Notes under the pieces: model-generated
Told to the model about the DNA's origin: nothing
Seen by the model: the letters and a program-made list of their open reading frames with translations, nothing else
The model's database searches: none
NCBI GenBank assembly: GCA_027943335.1
Contig: BSBK01001534.1
Location: 2,225,001 to 2,289,000 of the forward strand
Source of the DNA: Chamaecyparis obtusa
Lineage: Eukaryota > Streptophyta > Pinopsida > Cupressales > Cupressaceae
DNA length: 64,000 bases
Direction of reading: 5' to 3'
Translations under genes and position numbers: made by a program
In this document: piece by piece, positions 33,901 to 46,707 of the stretch
Layout of the letters: each line of letters begins with the position of its first letter
Numbering within the stretch: the stretch's first letter is position 1

Positions 33901-34803
33901 AATCTCCATCCTTGACCTCCTTCACACATCACCCCTTCACCAGGAAGTTCTCTATAATGCCCTCCAAGAGACTTGTGTCCTCGTGGACATTAACACCATC
34001 CAATTCAAGAACCTTGTCAGACACCTATCCACGTCCTCCACCCTCTCTTTCAAATCCTCTGACATGCCATGCATTGAACCATATCACAATCTCCCACTTC
34101 GCATCATCGTCATGGTTAATGACTGTCATAAAAAGGGTCATGATAGATAATGGTTTAGCCCTAAATCTATGTAAATTAAATTTCATCCAGCGGGTCGGTC
34201 TCACAGAAGCAGACATCTCTCATGATGTAATCACCAACAAGGCTTACAATAACCTAGAATATACCTTCAAAGGTACCATTTTGTTGCCTATCAAGATTGG
34301 CCTCGTAGTCCAAGAAACCATATGTCGTGTTGTTGATCTAGACCTCCCCTACAACATTCTCCTTGGTCGCCCGTGGATCCATTCCATCAAGATCGTTCCC
34401 TCCACCTATCATCAGTGCATCAAATTCCCATATTAGGGTACTGAAATCACCATCCACACAAATCCCCAGCCCTTTGCATACTATCATGCGATAGAAACTT
34501 CCTTCCCCCATTCTACTCATTATCTTGGAATTGACATCGACACATCTGTTGTTAGTTCCTCCTGATCCCATTGTGATGCAGAAACAATCCTTGCCTCCAC
34601 CCTTTCTATCATCAAGATCAATAATAGGGGTTGTGGTGAATACAGCCTCGCCAATACCTTCGTAGTAGGGGCTCTCCCCTTGGATCCACACACTCAGGGG
34701 CGCCCTTGTCATCAAACCAAGCCACCTCAGGAAAGCCCCAAGATTAAGGCTCTTTTCTCATTATCTTTTGTCTCCAATGGAATTTTAAATGGTTAAGAGC
34801 TGG
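30988..34803 (+). pseudogene. Tat gag-protease (dead)
   Basis: It starts MDPNQVTSSTDPNDR at 30,988. A proline/threonine/glutamine-rich N-terminal part reaches about 32,400 with frame changes. Then comes a Retrotrans_gag core (KFDKYQGKGDPVSHIKEFY, FPKSMGGTAIEWLY, FVAQYAHNVENELSL) at 32,560-32,860, and a zinc-knuckle-like CDYHHVKGHTIVKC near 33,450. The protease follows near 34,140-34,430, with VMIDNGLALNLC, where Asp-Ser/Thr-Gly is expected, and NILLGRPWIHSI. The stops are mostly at former Q or W codons. The frame crosses the solo LTR insertion: with the LTR and one GCTGG removed, the codons run on into ELAPDINQWLY. Confidence 0.85.
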
Positions 34804-36124
34804 TGTAATACCCTAAAAATGGGCTATAAGTTCATTAATCTCCTACATCTTCAATTCGAACGAAATCGACATCAAAGTCCTAATCTAAGGCACATCTAAA
34901 CATCATCGAATCATAATTGATTATCTTAAATTCTACATCGGGGAATATTCCTAGTAATATTCCTAATCATCATAATTATTTTTAATTTTATAATTATTTG
35001 GCAATAAATCACATTTATCCTAAAATTTGATTAATTAAATATTTTGCATATTTAATTAATTAGATTTAATATTTGCCACTTAATTGTTTAATTAAATTTA
35101 ATTCTATCTATTATTAATTTTATTATTTAATTTTGACAATAAATCAAAATTCCTATGAATAATTGATTAAATTCTTATTTAATTAATTAAAGCATGTTGT
35201 CATTATTTAATAATATAATTTTTAATAAAAGTTTGGTAAAATAGTTAATTAACCCATAAATTAATTATTTTATTTCAAAAAGCAGTTAAGTTGAGAATAA
35301 ATCACTTTATTTATTTATTAAATCATAATTATCCATGTGCACATTCAAGGACCAGTTAAACTCAAAATTGGAAAATCAATGCAAGTTGTTAGCTTTTTGA
35401 AACTCAACATCTTTTTGAGTTTTAAAGTTGATCTAAACTTCTAATTTGAGTTAAACTGTGCTTTTGCATGATTTTTGTGACTTAATTATCTATTATTTAA
35501 AAATAACTCAAAAATCAACCTGAGTTATTTGAGTGATTTATGGCTTTTTTTCATGCAACCTCCAAAGCCTTGAATTTCTATAAAAACAAGGCTCATCTCT
35601 TCATAACTCATCTCTCAATCATCTCTCAATCATCTCTCAAATTTGCATCCAAGCATCTCATATTTTGCACAATCACGCTTGAGAATTGCAATTGGAAGGA
35701 TCAAAGCTTATTGCGAATCAACATTGTTGTGAGATCAATTTCAAATTCATAGCTTTCATATTATTGTTAGAATCTTCATTCTCATATCATATCATTTCTA
35801 GATTAGCATCATACATCAATTTTTTTATATTAGCATAGATTTCATATTAGTTTTCATCATTATTATTGCATAGAAATATCCAAAAAAATTAGATTAATTG
35901 TATTCATATTTCATATCAATTTTGCATTCAAATCCTTCGTTTAGGTGTCGTCTAGGTCACTGATCTCGATAACAATCTGAGAACATTAATCTCGCACCTA
36001 CTAGAAGGCAGTAAATCGCTTGGTTAAATTAGATTTCAATTTCGCACGATTTTGATTTTTGCTAACCTCTAATGTTTTACTGAAGTGTTGTGTCTACAGA
36101 TCAGGTACAATTTTCACACACACA
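34804..36124 (+). repeat. Solo LTR with 5 bp target duplication
   Basis: This single 1321 bp LTR starts TGTAATACCC and ends CACACACACA. It is flanked by GCTGG on both sides (34,799-34,803 and 36,125-36,129). There is no internal sequence, so it was left by LTR-LTR recombination. A TATA box is at 35,578-35,586, and an 11-base motif (CATCTCTCAAT) is repeated three times at 35,608-35,640 just after it. Its start matches the LTR at 537-1567, but the bodies do not look alike. Confidence 0.9.
35578..35586 (+). promoter_or_regulatory. TATA box of the solo LTR
   Basis: CTATAAAAA in TTTCTATAAAAACAAGGCTC is followed by a CT-rich tract, the usual plant LTR core promoter. It is isolated, so it could still drive read-through transcription rightward into the Tat remnants. 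Confidence 0.6.
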
Positions 36125-36470
36125 GCTGGCACCCGACATCAACCAATGGTTATACAAGGATCCCCCTCCACCTAACATTGAGCTTCTAGGGTATTTTAAG
36201 GACAAGTACCCCATATCCCATAAATGTGCCACCGAACAATGGAACTATCAAGGTGGTGGTCTCGGACCCGTAGAGGCTAGAACAAAAGAACCCATGGAGG
36301 CATCCAAGAATCCACAACATCAAGGCCTCGGTTTTAATACCCCTCGCTTGCACATACGAGGATCCACTATTGTTATTGGGGGCACTAATTCACCTAGTGT
36401 GACCCTCTTGAATATCCAAAATGAAATCATGGAAGTCGAAGACATCTCAGAAGATGAAGAAAAATGATCA
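36125..36470 (+). pseudogene. Tat gag-pol linker with G-patch-like segment
   Basis: The frame LAPDINQWLYKDPPPPNIEL is followed by GGGLGPVEARTKEP and HQGLGF, with an acidic tail VEDISEDEEK. Glycine-rich G-patch-like segments in this place, between protease and RT, are known from several Ty3/gypsy lineages. It remains open for about 110 codons and stops at the Athila LTR (36,471). The next Tat sequence, at 47,203, begins deep in RT, so a segment is missing. Confidence 0.7.
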
Positions 36471-36965
36471 TGATCGCTTCCTATAAAGGCTTAGAAACTA
36501 GGTATAATTCTGGACTCAGGGATTGGACATCCAACCGCGCAGGTTATCCTCTTCATAGAAAGTCATTTAGTATGTCAGACCAGGGACGTATCACTTGAAA
36601 TGGGCTAGAAAAGTATATGCACCAGGTATCACTCAACCATACATTTTATCATTGCTGTAGGAAAGAAATGTTGAAGGGAAACTATGCTACGATTGTAGGA
36701 AATGAATGCTAAAGTAATGTTTAAACTAAAGTTGCAGGAAAGTAAGTACTGAAATGAAAACTACAGAAGTATAACTGCTAACAAAACATGAAGACTCTTA
36801 CAAACTATGCCATAGCACTTCTGCTATTCCACAGTTTTGGCTATAGGAGGCATTAGTTGATCTATACCTTTGGTTTAAGGAGCAGTTCAACACTTGGCAC
36901 TAAAATAGCAGAAATGTAGGAAATGATTCTAGCTAGTATGAATCTATCTAACTGTGGATTTCTCA
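36471..36965 (-). repeat. 3' LTR of the Athila-like element
   Basis: On the plus strand it runs TGATCGCTTCC to GGATTTCTCA. It is preceded, on the element's own strand, by a G-rich tract CAAGGGGGCCCACTTGG (36,966-36,983), a plausible polypurine tract. It has the same length as its partner. Confidence 0.92.
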
Positions 36966-37849
36966 CCAAGTGGGCCCCCTTGGATGAGTATCCTAAATCA
37001 CAATTATACCCAACTGAATATCAACACTTTATTTATTTATTGATTAAATGACAAAGTACAAAAATTCCATAAAATAATGAGATCGACTGAAAACAAATTC
37101 TCTCTATAATTAACTTGACAATGCCCTTCTTGTGCTCACATAGGAGTAGGGCTTTATTTAAAGGAAAAACTCCTAACTACTTTCCTAACTGCACCACATA
37201 AATAGGTGGATCTTTATTACAACACTACTGACTAGAAAGAAGGAAAGCTTTTAAGACTAAAACATATTAAATCCAGAATGGAGGAAAGAGTTGGTGTGAT
37301 AGAAAATCTAACTTCCCACTCATGCCTAGATCTTCTTAGGGAATTTAACATGCCGCTTTTCTCTTCACTGAAACTACCACCTTGTTCTTTGGAAACCTTC
37401 AACTGGCATTGCACTAAATGCTTCTCTGCTAGAAGTTGCAGGAAGACTGGGTTGAACACTCCATAAATGAATGCGCCATACCTGGTAAAAACAACATTCA
37501 CTATTCCAATGCGCTAGGCCTTCAAGGGTTAGGATAAGACATTTATGACAGTAATTATCAGAACACGCATAATCATTCATATTCAAACAACTACTCTACG
37601 CATATGAAACACAACAACATCTTTCAAAACAAGAAATATAGTAATTCATCCAAGCATAGCGTATTTAAGTATGTTTAAACCAAGTTAAATGTCTGATGGC
37701 AGCATGCCATATAGTAGTAGAAAAACATAAAAGTCTTAAGGTAAATGTATCAAAATAGAGCAAAAGGTCTAGTTGTTATCATCCTAGGGTATTCTAAAGT
37801 ATGGCACTATTATGCCTCATCATTTTTCCCCCTACGAAGACTAGGGCCT

Positions 37850-40170
37850 GTCCTTAGGAACTAAAGAGTTTTTAATCTTTGCTAGCACCCTAAAGTCACC
37901 TTCCTGTGTTTGTCTGATCATCAAACTACGCACCCTCTAGTAGAATTTTTTCATCCTGTCCACCCTTACACATCAGATTAGTTCTAAATCCTCATCTAGC
38001 TCATCATCCACACAACTGTATAGTGGCCACAGGAGTACATGAGGCTGGAATGTAAGAGGCATCCATCATTCCGATCTTGACTGTTGGCCCAGTTCTATGT
38101 ACCAATGGACCCTTTGCATGGTAGCTCTGAAGTTGATGACGTTGTGTGGCTCTACCTTTTTCAAAAACATAGTCAATCTAGCCCACCTCTATTGTAATCC
38201 ATGTGCAGCTCTAATCCCATTAGCGAAGGACAACCTTTCAAATTTTGTATGTACCTACTCTTTGTTTGCCAATATCCTTCTTCTGTGTGTGGAATCATTA
38301 AAACCATAAATAATTTCCAACCAATCACAGTAAAGGTGTCTAGGTGTTTTTCTCTCAGGGCGTAATGGAAGTGAAATATTACGTTCAAATGCCCTATACC
38401 TATTTAACTATTCCCCATAATAGATTTCATTGTTGACCCAAGAAATTAGTGAGGACAAATGTATGTCTCCCACAAATAACAAGGAATTCCATTCTGTGTT
38501 TGATGGAACAGCATAATGGTGCAGATAAATTTCACAGAGAAGGTTCTTAATGAAGTCAGGTGACATCTCATATGTGGCCATAAAGGATTGAGGGGTATCT
38601 ATGTTAGGACTCAAATCTTTGATAATTCTCATAAATTGAAATAGTAAAATTGTTCCCTTAGGCACAGAGCATACACCCTAGGTGGTGGTTGGCATTCTAT
38701 AATCTTAGGAACCAATTGAACAATTGAATCCATCTTATCCTATAAGAGTGTGATTTCTTGTTTATGCTACCCTATTTCCTTTTTTAACCTATCCCTTTCT
38801 ATTTCCCATATTGCCCTTTCATACTGAATTTGCTAAAAATAATCCAAGGATAAAGAATGTATTGTTACCTAGTCTCAATTTTCCTATGGAATAGGGTGTT
38901 TTGGTTCTGCCTGGTGATCTTTTTGTTGAACTGGCACAGATGCCATTGAAACATCATTTGTTTTCATATTCCCTGGATGGGAGGAAGAGACATCGGAAAC
39001 ATCCATTTTTGTTGTTTCTTTTGGTACTGAGGCTATAGGTTCCTTCATCACATCATCACCTTCCATGGTTGGATTCTTTTCTTGTGGCTCCATATCCATA
39101 GGTTCCCCAAGAGGAACTTTGTGACTTAAGTCAGCCATCTCAGGTGGGTTCTTTGTCTTTTTCCTTGAATTCAAATAGACACTATGCCATACTAGGGTTT
39201 CTTTTGATATTGCAAAGTGTTTCTATGGATTGGATTTTATTGAGGTAGATGTGGTTGCAAGATGAACAGGGGTATCACCTGCTTCATAACTAGACATTTT
39301 CCCTTTCTCATCTTTCCTGGCTTCCTAGGAATTATTAGTTTCTTCAAAGCCCCTAATGTTTTCACCCCCCAAATTAGGGTTTTGAGCTTCTACTGTTACG
39401 TCTTCTTATTGTAGAGGAGGGTTTTCCTAAGCTCTCTCTAGAATGGCTTTAGTAGGAGGATTTTCCTACGCTTCATGATGCTTAGGATGTGGCCCTATAG
39501 GGATGGGTCTATCTCTATTTAATTGGACATGAGGGGTGGCAAGAAATTCATCCCATGTCATAGGAGAATTATCACGCGGGGCGTTTTCTACTATTAATTT
39601 TATTAACCCATGATGGGTAACAGCATTTTTCCTACCCTTCCTCACATCTTCAAAGCTCAAATTCAACAAAGAGTATAGGACATTTGGAATGTTAATTAAC
39701 CATCCATGTCGTAAATGGCTCAAAATTTTAAAATGCACAGCATGCAGAAAAGAAAACCTTCCTTCGCAAGTAATGTATCTGATAATATGAACAATGAACT
39801 GAGGGTAATCACCTGGAAGAGAGAGTCTTTTAGTACCTTGCTTTCTACTTTCCAGTGTAGTTTCTATAGGTAGGGAGAATTTGGCTCTGGCTAAGCGGGC
39901 GTCATGACCATGCGGAAAAGGTTCTCCTATAGCAGGAAGTCTAGAGACTTCTACCATTTTCACTTCTGAAGCTTTAACTCGGAAACATTTTACATAAGCC
40001 ATGCCATTGCTAAAAGTACGCAAGAATTCCATTGCAATAGCTTCGTCATGACCATTTAATTTGATAAAATAATTGAGCCAACCCACACGATTGAATTCCC
40101 GAACACTAGCCTGATCTTGCAACAATGACGTGTGACTAGCTTGTTTTGACCGAATAGGCTGCCCACCCAT
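37850..40170 (-). pseudogene. ORF3 of the Athila-like element (env position, function unknown)
   Basis: It begins MGGQPIRSKQASHTSLLQDQ at 40,170 and stays in one frame, with some stops, to about 38,690. It then continues in shifted frames to roughly 37,850, for an estimated 700-750 codons. The N-terminal 230 residues are fully open (AYVKCFRVKASEVKMVEVS; RYITCEGRFSFLHAVHF) and resemble the globular ORF found downstream of pol in plant Athila-type elements. The middle is rich in P, E, M and K (38,884-39,174). A heptad-like stretch near 38,760-38,830 (IERDRLKKEIG) could form a coiled coil. I see no signal peptide or clear membrane segment, so calling it an envelope protein is not supported. Confidence 0.6.
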
Positions 40171-40817
40171 ACTTGTTCACTAAAAATCTCTGCAACCCTT
40201 GTTCTTGACTTCAATCCTTTTCACAATTTCTCCTAATTTTTAAACTTCCCACTTTGCACTGATTCAGGGTTTCTTGCTACTTGTCTGGTTAGGATGGAAG
40301 TGAAAATATCAGAGAATATGTGAAAATTGAACTAGCTTTGGTTTTCAAGGGTTTTTTTTAAAAAGGCCAAAATCTAAGGCTGGTGGATTAATGCTCAAAC
40401 TTGAAGCTTGTATGCTAATAATGACAATTAAATCAAAATCTTGGGAAAATTGTTTATCTCATACCATCGTACTACCCCCTACGAAAAGGACATAGGTGTC
40501 CTCACATGCTTGGTTAAAAAGTACAGCAATGCTTGGAAATAATTACTAAATTAAATGAAGCATAAAAGATAATTATGTTTAAATAAGTACAGAGTATGAG
40601 AAAGAATAGATGATCATGTACCTGATGTGAAATTTCCATAAATGCCTAAATCTGAAAAGATATGATGACGTGTGTCATGCAAAGAGAAGTACGGGGTGGA
40701 AAAGACGTGACGGATGAATAAATGGTGAATAAAAAGGTGATGGGATGGAATATTTATTATGGAATAGAATATTTTCATGGGAAATGAAAACTTTATTATG
40801 GTTGTAGTCATGCAGAA

Positions 40818-43800
40818 TTAATGTGATGATTGAAAGTTGTAGCTGGCTGTAGGAGAATCACCCACAGGAGGAGGTCTATCTGCTGGTTGAAAACCTTCAG
40901 CTGGAGGAGGTTCAAAATGTGTGGAGTGTTCATCAGCTGCAGGATCTTGATTAGCTGTAGGAGGTTCAGCTATGGAAGGAGAAATATCAAATTGCTGCAG
41001 GAACTTGACCTTTGTTTGTGGTTTGTGGTACAGACAAAGTCTGTGCCCATTTACCAATAACTTGAAACATACTGGGCTGATGGTTGATAACTGAACTACA
41101 CCATTATCATAGACATTTTCAATTTCATAGGGACCTAACCATCGGGTAGTAAGCTTACCTTGGGTTTCTTAATAGCAAGAATCATACAGGAGGGCCCAAT
41201 CACCAAAAGAAAATCATTTGGTTAGGATGTGTGAGTCATGCCACCTTTTGCATTGTATCTAGATCATCTCTATGTGCTATAAGGCTGCCTTTCTCATTTC
41301 ATTCAGTTGGTTGAGCTGCAGGACCGTGTCATGTTGTGCTGGTGGAAGATCAATGTTCAACTGTAATGCTATTATCAATGTTTTACGCTCAAATTCTATT
41401 GGCATTACAACATGTTTTCCATAAACCATCTCAAAGGGTGTGAAACCGGTTGTGGTTTTCCAAGTTGTCCTATATGCCCAAACTACTTCTTGTAACCTTG
41501 TGCTCCAGTATTTTTTATGTAGCTGCACAGTTTTGGTCAAAATGGCCTCTATTTCCCTATTTTTAACCTCAACTTGCCCATTTGCCTGTGGATGATATGG
41601 ACTTGATGTCCTGTGGAGAATGCTATATTCATTCATAAGTGCAGTAATTGATGTTGAGGTTAACTGAGCACCTTGATCAGTAACCAGTTCTCTTGGGACA
41701 CCATATCTTGTGAAGATTTCTTCATACAGAAATTTAGCAACCTTGTTATCTCTAGCATGTTTCATAGCACGTACCTCCACCCATTTAGTTACATAGTTAG
41801 TACATACAAGAATATAGGAGTTCTCATTTGAGGATGGAGTAATGGGTCCTAAAAAATCTAATCCCCATTTATTAAATGGAGTGACTACCACCTATGGAAA
41901 GAGAGGCATTTCATCAAATTTTTTTGGTCATCCCATCCTTTGGCATCGGTCGCATTTCCTTGTATAGTTGACAGTGTCTCTATGGAGGGTTGGCCAATAA
42001 TATCCTATGTTCAGTATCTTCATGGATGTTCTCTTGGCCACAAAATGCCCCCCACAAGGCTCATTATGACATGCATGGAGGATGTCATAAGTTTCATCCT
42101 CCCTTACACACCTTCTCAATATTTGGTCAGGCCCATTATAGAATAAACAATCAGCAATCCATGAAAAATTGAAAGTTTTTTCTATGAGGAGTCTCTTTTC
42201 TTTTGGTGAGAAATAGGGAGGTACCTTTTGAGAGACCAAGTAATTGGCAATATCTGCATACCAAGGAGTTTTGGCTGAAATAGAGAATAAGTGATCATGA
42301 GGGAAATTGTCATCAATTAGTTGTGGCTCATCCTTGTTCTGCAGTTGTGAGAGGAAATATGCAGCCACGTTGGATTTTCCTGGCTTATCCACTATGGTGA
42401 TATCAAATTCCTATAATAATAGAAGCCATCTAGCTAGTCATCATGTGATTGTAGGCTTATTAATAAGGTACTTAATGGTTGCATGGTCAGTGTGCACAAA
42501 GATCTGATACCCTGTTATGTAGTAGAATTTATTGAGGGCATAAATGACTGCCAAAAGCTCCTTTTCTATGACCGTATAATTCAATTCAGCTCCTTGGAGA
42601 TTCTTGCTGATGAAGTATATAGCATGCTCTACTATGTCATCTTTTTGGCCAAGCACGACTCATATGGCATGATCTAAAGCATCAATATGTATATGGAATG
42701 GTAGTTCCCAATTTGGTCCTTGTAAGACTGGGGTTGTTGTAAGGACTGATTTTAGCTGCAGGAAGGCCTCTTCACAGGTTGGGGTCCAAGTAAATTTTGA
42801 ATCTTTAGTAAGCAGAGAGTGAAGAGGACTAGCCATTTTACTAAAATCTTTTATGAACCTTTGGTAATAGCCTGCATGTCCAAGAAAACTTCGGACATTT
42901 TTTTCTTGGTTGACGTAGGAAGGTTTTGAATGACTTCAATTTTGGCAAGATCTACTTGGATCCCTGCTGCAGATATATAGTGGCCAAGTACTATCCCTTC
43001 TTGCATCATCATGAAGTATTTCTCACTATTAAGAGATAAATTATGTTCTTCGCACCTCTTTAGGACCTTATCTAAGTTGTTTAAAGCTTCCTCATAAGTT
43101 TCACCATATGTTGTGAAACCATCCATATAAATCTCCATACAGTCATGAGAGATGTCAGCAAAGATGTTGATAACTGCTCTGTGAAAGGTTGTTGGAGCAT
43201 TACAAAGACCAAATGGAAGAACTGAATAAGAAAATGTCCCCCAAGGGCAAGTGAAAGTTGTCTTTTCCTGATTATCAGGAAAGATTCGTATCTAATTGTA
43301 CCCACTATACCCATCTAGGAAGGAAAAATAATTTTTTCCTACTAAGGAGTCCAATACTTGGTCAATGAATGGAAGAGGGAAGTGGTCCTTTTTAGTTGCA
43401 TTATTGAGTTCCCTATAGTCCACACACACATGCCATTTGCCTCTTTTTTTGGCACAATTACTAATGGAGAAACCCACTAACTATTGGATATGGGATAAAT
43501 GAATCTAGCATTGAGGAGCTTTTGCAATTCTATTTTAACGATTTCTCGTAATGTTGTGTTCACTCGTCTTTGAAATTGTCTTACTAGAGGTTTGTCTTCT
43601 TTAGATATATCCTATGAGTTCATAATTTTGGGTCCAAGCCTTTCATGTCAGAATAGTCCCAAGCAAATGCTTTAGTATGTGCCTTCAGCATTTTAGTCAG
43701 AGATGTTTGCTGCAGAGTGGTTAGTTTGCTATTAATGTTCAGGCAACGGCCACGAGAAACTTCTATTTTCTTAGTCAACTCTATCATGGATGCATCTGTA

Positions 43801-43970
43801 AATGAGGGTACTTGTATCTCATGGGGAAGCAGTTGATGGTAGAGTTCTTTGGTTGCAGGAGAGGACCATTGGCAATTTGGGTTCAAAACTTGCAGAGAGC
43901 AGTTGTTGGAAGAACAACCCAGAGAATTTGGGTTTGTTCCATACTGGTTTCGCAGGATATTGGTGATCAC
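40818..43970 (-). pseudogene. Athila-like pol: RT, RNase H, integrase (dead)
   Basis: In minus-strand order: linker with HTKAFAWDYSDMKGLDP (43,620-43,970); RT with VCVDYRELNNATKKDHFPLP (about 43,430), PFGLCNAPTTF, and a catalytic box YMDG near 43,125, where YMDD is expected; thumb region 42,851; RNase H with HTDHATIKYL near 42,490; integrase zinc finger (HNEPCGGHF, CDRCQRMG) to 41,928; and core 41,277-41,891 with WGLDFLGP, VTDQGAQL and QANGQVEVKN, so D, D and E are all present. The C-terminal part (LLVNGHRLCLYH) ends in a proline-rich tail at 40,818. About ten stops and the YMDG change inactivate it. Confidence 0.92.
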
Positions 43971-44191
43971 CTTGTCTTCATCCTGAAGCTATAGAAAGGG
44001 GTCTCTTTTTATCATCATTAACTTTGACATTGAATTGATAACCTTAGCTTCTTCTCCTATGTTAGGTCATCTTGGTGAGGCTAAGTCCATTTGGGGTTAA
44101 GCAGGGGGATATAGGATGAGATTCTTGGTATGCTGGCCATCAGAGATGGTCATATCCCCTGAGCAACAACCGATGTGAGCATCAACAATTT

Positions 44192-46532
44192 CTAGCCAAG
44201 CCTACCAAGTATAATTGGGTATCCTCCTAAGGTAGCCTTTGGTGACAGGATCATGAAATCTATTGGGTATGACCAAGTTTCAAGGTCAACAACTATATCT
44301 TCAACCATTCCATCAAGTTTTATGGTGGAATTGTCTACAAGCTGCAGGATGGTAGGAGTGGTTCGGAGGTTGTGTATTCCAAGTTGTTGCATTATATCCC
44401 TGGTCATTACATTTATAGTGATTCCAAGATCTATTAATACATTTTTAATGGTTGTCCCATTAATAATGACCTCAACAATAGGGTTGCCTAGGTCAGAATA
44501 TTTTGGGATGGTAAGCTTTCCTAACATAATGTCAGCTAGCTTACCTAGCACATGCACTATTTGAGGATCTCTTTTCTTGTGACCATGCTTCTTTTATGGC
44601 CTTGTTGTATGTGGGAACATCCTTAATTGCTTGAAATAAAGGTATTTGGACATTGACATTCTTCAACTGATCAAGGATGTTGAATTTGGTTTCCTTAGTA
44701 GGCTTAGGGTTGTTGGGCTGCAACCTTTATGGGAAAGGTGGTCCGGTAGGGTGGATTTTATCTGCTATAGGCTATGTTACTAGTAAAAGAGTAGTTTTTT
44801 ATGTTGTTATTGGATCCTCTTGTGGTACCTTAGTTATGATTGGATGCTCAAGAGAAGGAATAGTAGTCCCAGACCGAAGGTGTATATCATCAAGGGTGAT
44901 TGCATAAGTAGGATACTACATGGGATACTATAATTGATCAATAGTATACACACTCTGCTGAGGTGTGGGAGGCTTGTTGTTTGGGTTTGGTTGTGGTTGT
45001 GTAGGTAATTGGGTCAATTTTGGTGGTTGATTATTAGCGGGTGGTGGTGGTAAAATTGATTGTTGTTGCAGTGCCTAAAGAGGCGGGTTCAGATATCCTT
45101 GAGATTGATTTGGCCATTGCTGACCTCCTCGCCACTAAGGATTCAATTTCCAATTACCCTATGGTGGTTGCCATGCCCCCTGAGGTTTTTGTCAATTCCC
45201 CTTAGGATTTTTCCATTGTTGACTAGGAAAATTTTTCCATTGATTCTGATAGTTATTCCATGGGGGATTTTGGTAATTCATAGAAGGTTGCCATTGATTT
45301 TTATAAAATAAATTGCTGAATGTAAGTGGGTCCTGAGGCATACCTTGTCTTTGTACCCATGGTCATCGCTGAGTAATGAATAACAGTTGTTTTTTCGCTG
45401 GTTCTATGGGCTTATAGTTAGTTGGCATCTAGGTAGTTTCCATATTTGCAACCATCTTACACTAGTAATCTCTCTTCTTTTGTCAACAATGTGGACAAAA
45501 TTCAGCCAACATGGCCTCTGCTTCCTCATGCTTCTTTTTTGCTTGCAAGGTATCCAGTTGCGTGGCCATATTGTTGATGATATCCTATTTAAAGTCAGAT
45601 AAAAGATGGGTTATCTATGATCTGGAAGCACATGTGCCATTTTTCCTTCCTATTGTAGCTTTGCATCCTCTTCCTCTCTTACCAACAGCTCTTGAGTACT
45701 TGAGACATATCTTCTTTATGTCATCCCAACTAGATTGAGTTATGTCTTCTCCTGCCATCAAGTCTAAATCTTTAGTGCATCCATCTTGTATACCTCTTAG
45801 AAATAGCAGCTTCTGAGATTCTTCATTAAGCTCGTGCTCTGTATTCCTTTGTAAGCTATACATGAACTATGAGATATAGTCTTCAAGTGACTCATCCTCT
45901 TTTTGAGTCTTTTTAAAGATGTCTTCTCCTCGCATATCAGTTCCCCAACAATACTCCTTATACTTGGTCAAGAATGCTTCCTGCATTCCTACCCAATCGT
46001 GGACAATATCCTATCCTAGGCCCATAAACCAATGCAAAGCAGACTCCTTAAGAGTTGCAGGAAAGAGTTTGAGCTTGTGAGAATTGGAGGTGTAGTCATA
46101 ACTTCTACATAGAATATCAAACTCAAAGAGAAAGGTATATGGGTCTTCTATTACTAGACCATAGAATTTTGGCAGGGCAGAGGAAGGTATGTTTTAAAGG
46201 TTGTTATTGTCTCATTGGTCAATAATAGGGAATGGAAATGTAGGGGGATTAGCCATCCTGGTAGGATTTATAGGTTGTGGAGGCAGTGGATGATGAGGCG
46301 GTTGGTATATGACCAATTGTAAGGAGTTTTCTTATCTGACAGGATTTTCAAGAAAATGGGTTCTCAAATGAGAGAAGACTTCTGCAATTGCGTTAATTTC
46401 TTGTTGCTCTTCAAAAGAACCAAAATGTTCTTCTTCAGAAGATGAGGAGGATGACATAGTTTTGGGGAGGTCAATGGTGGCATCAACAAATGAACTCTCT
46501 TCTTCAAATGGATGATTGGATTGGTTTGGCAA
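44192..46532 (-). pseudogene. Athila-like gag-protease (dead)
   Basis: It starts MPNQSNHPFEEESSFVDA at 46,532, some 155 bases after the primer site. The gag core (FEFDILCRSYDYTSNSHKLK, ALHWFMGLG, KEDESLEDYIS, KLLFLRGIQDG) spans 45,700-46,150. A Q/N/P-rich stretch follows at 44,900-45,450. The protease (44,192-44,557) has VLIDLGITINVM, the D-L-G active-site form usual for Athila, and YPIILGRLG. Several Q-to-stop changes break the frame. The gag segment at 45,615-45,863 is open for 82 codons. Confidence 0.87.
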
Positions 46533-46685
46533 GTACCTTCCTTTGGTATCTCTTCTTCAATTATGCATATAGGTAGTAGGGAGTGATGTGATTTGTAGAG
46601 TTCCTCTAAAAGTAATGTATCCTAATGAAAGCTAGAAATGAAACAAATTCTAAGAATGGCTTAGTAAGGACTTCGTTCAGCACCA

Positions 46686-46703
46686 TCCCTAGCAATGGTG
46701 CCA
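46686..46703 (-). other. Primer binding site, tRNA-Asp type, of the Athila-like element
   Basis: The minus strand reads TGGCACCATTGCTAGGGA, four bases inside the LTR end. It equals the classical Athila site TGGCGCCGTTGCCGGGGA except at four transition positions, in line with decay at C and G. Confidence 0.8.
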
Positions 46704-46707
46704 AAAA

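Noticed and set aside
37850..40170. A viral envelope gene in the Athila element
   Set aside because: No signal peptide, membrane span or cleavage site could be seen. Position alone is not enough.
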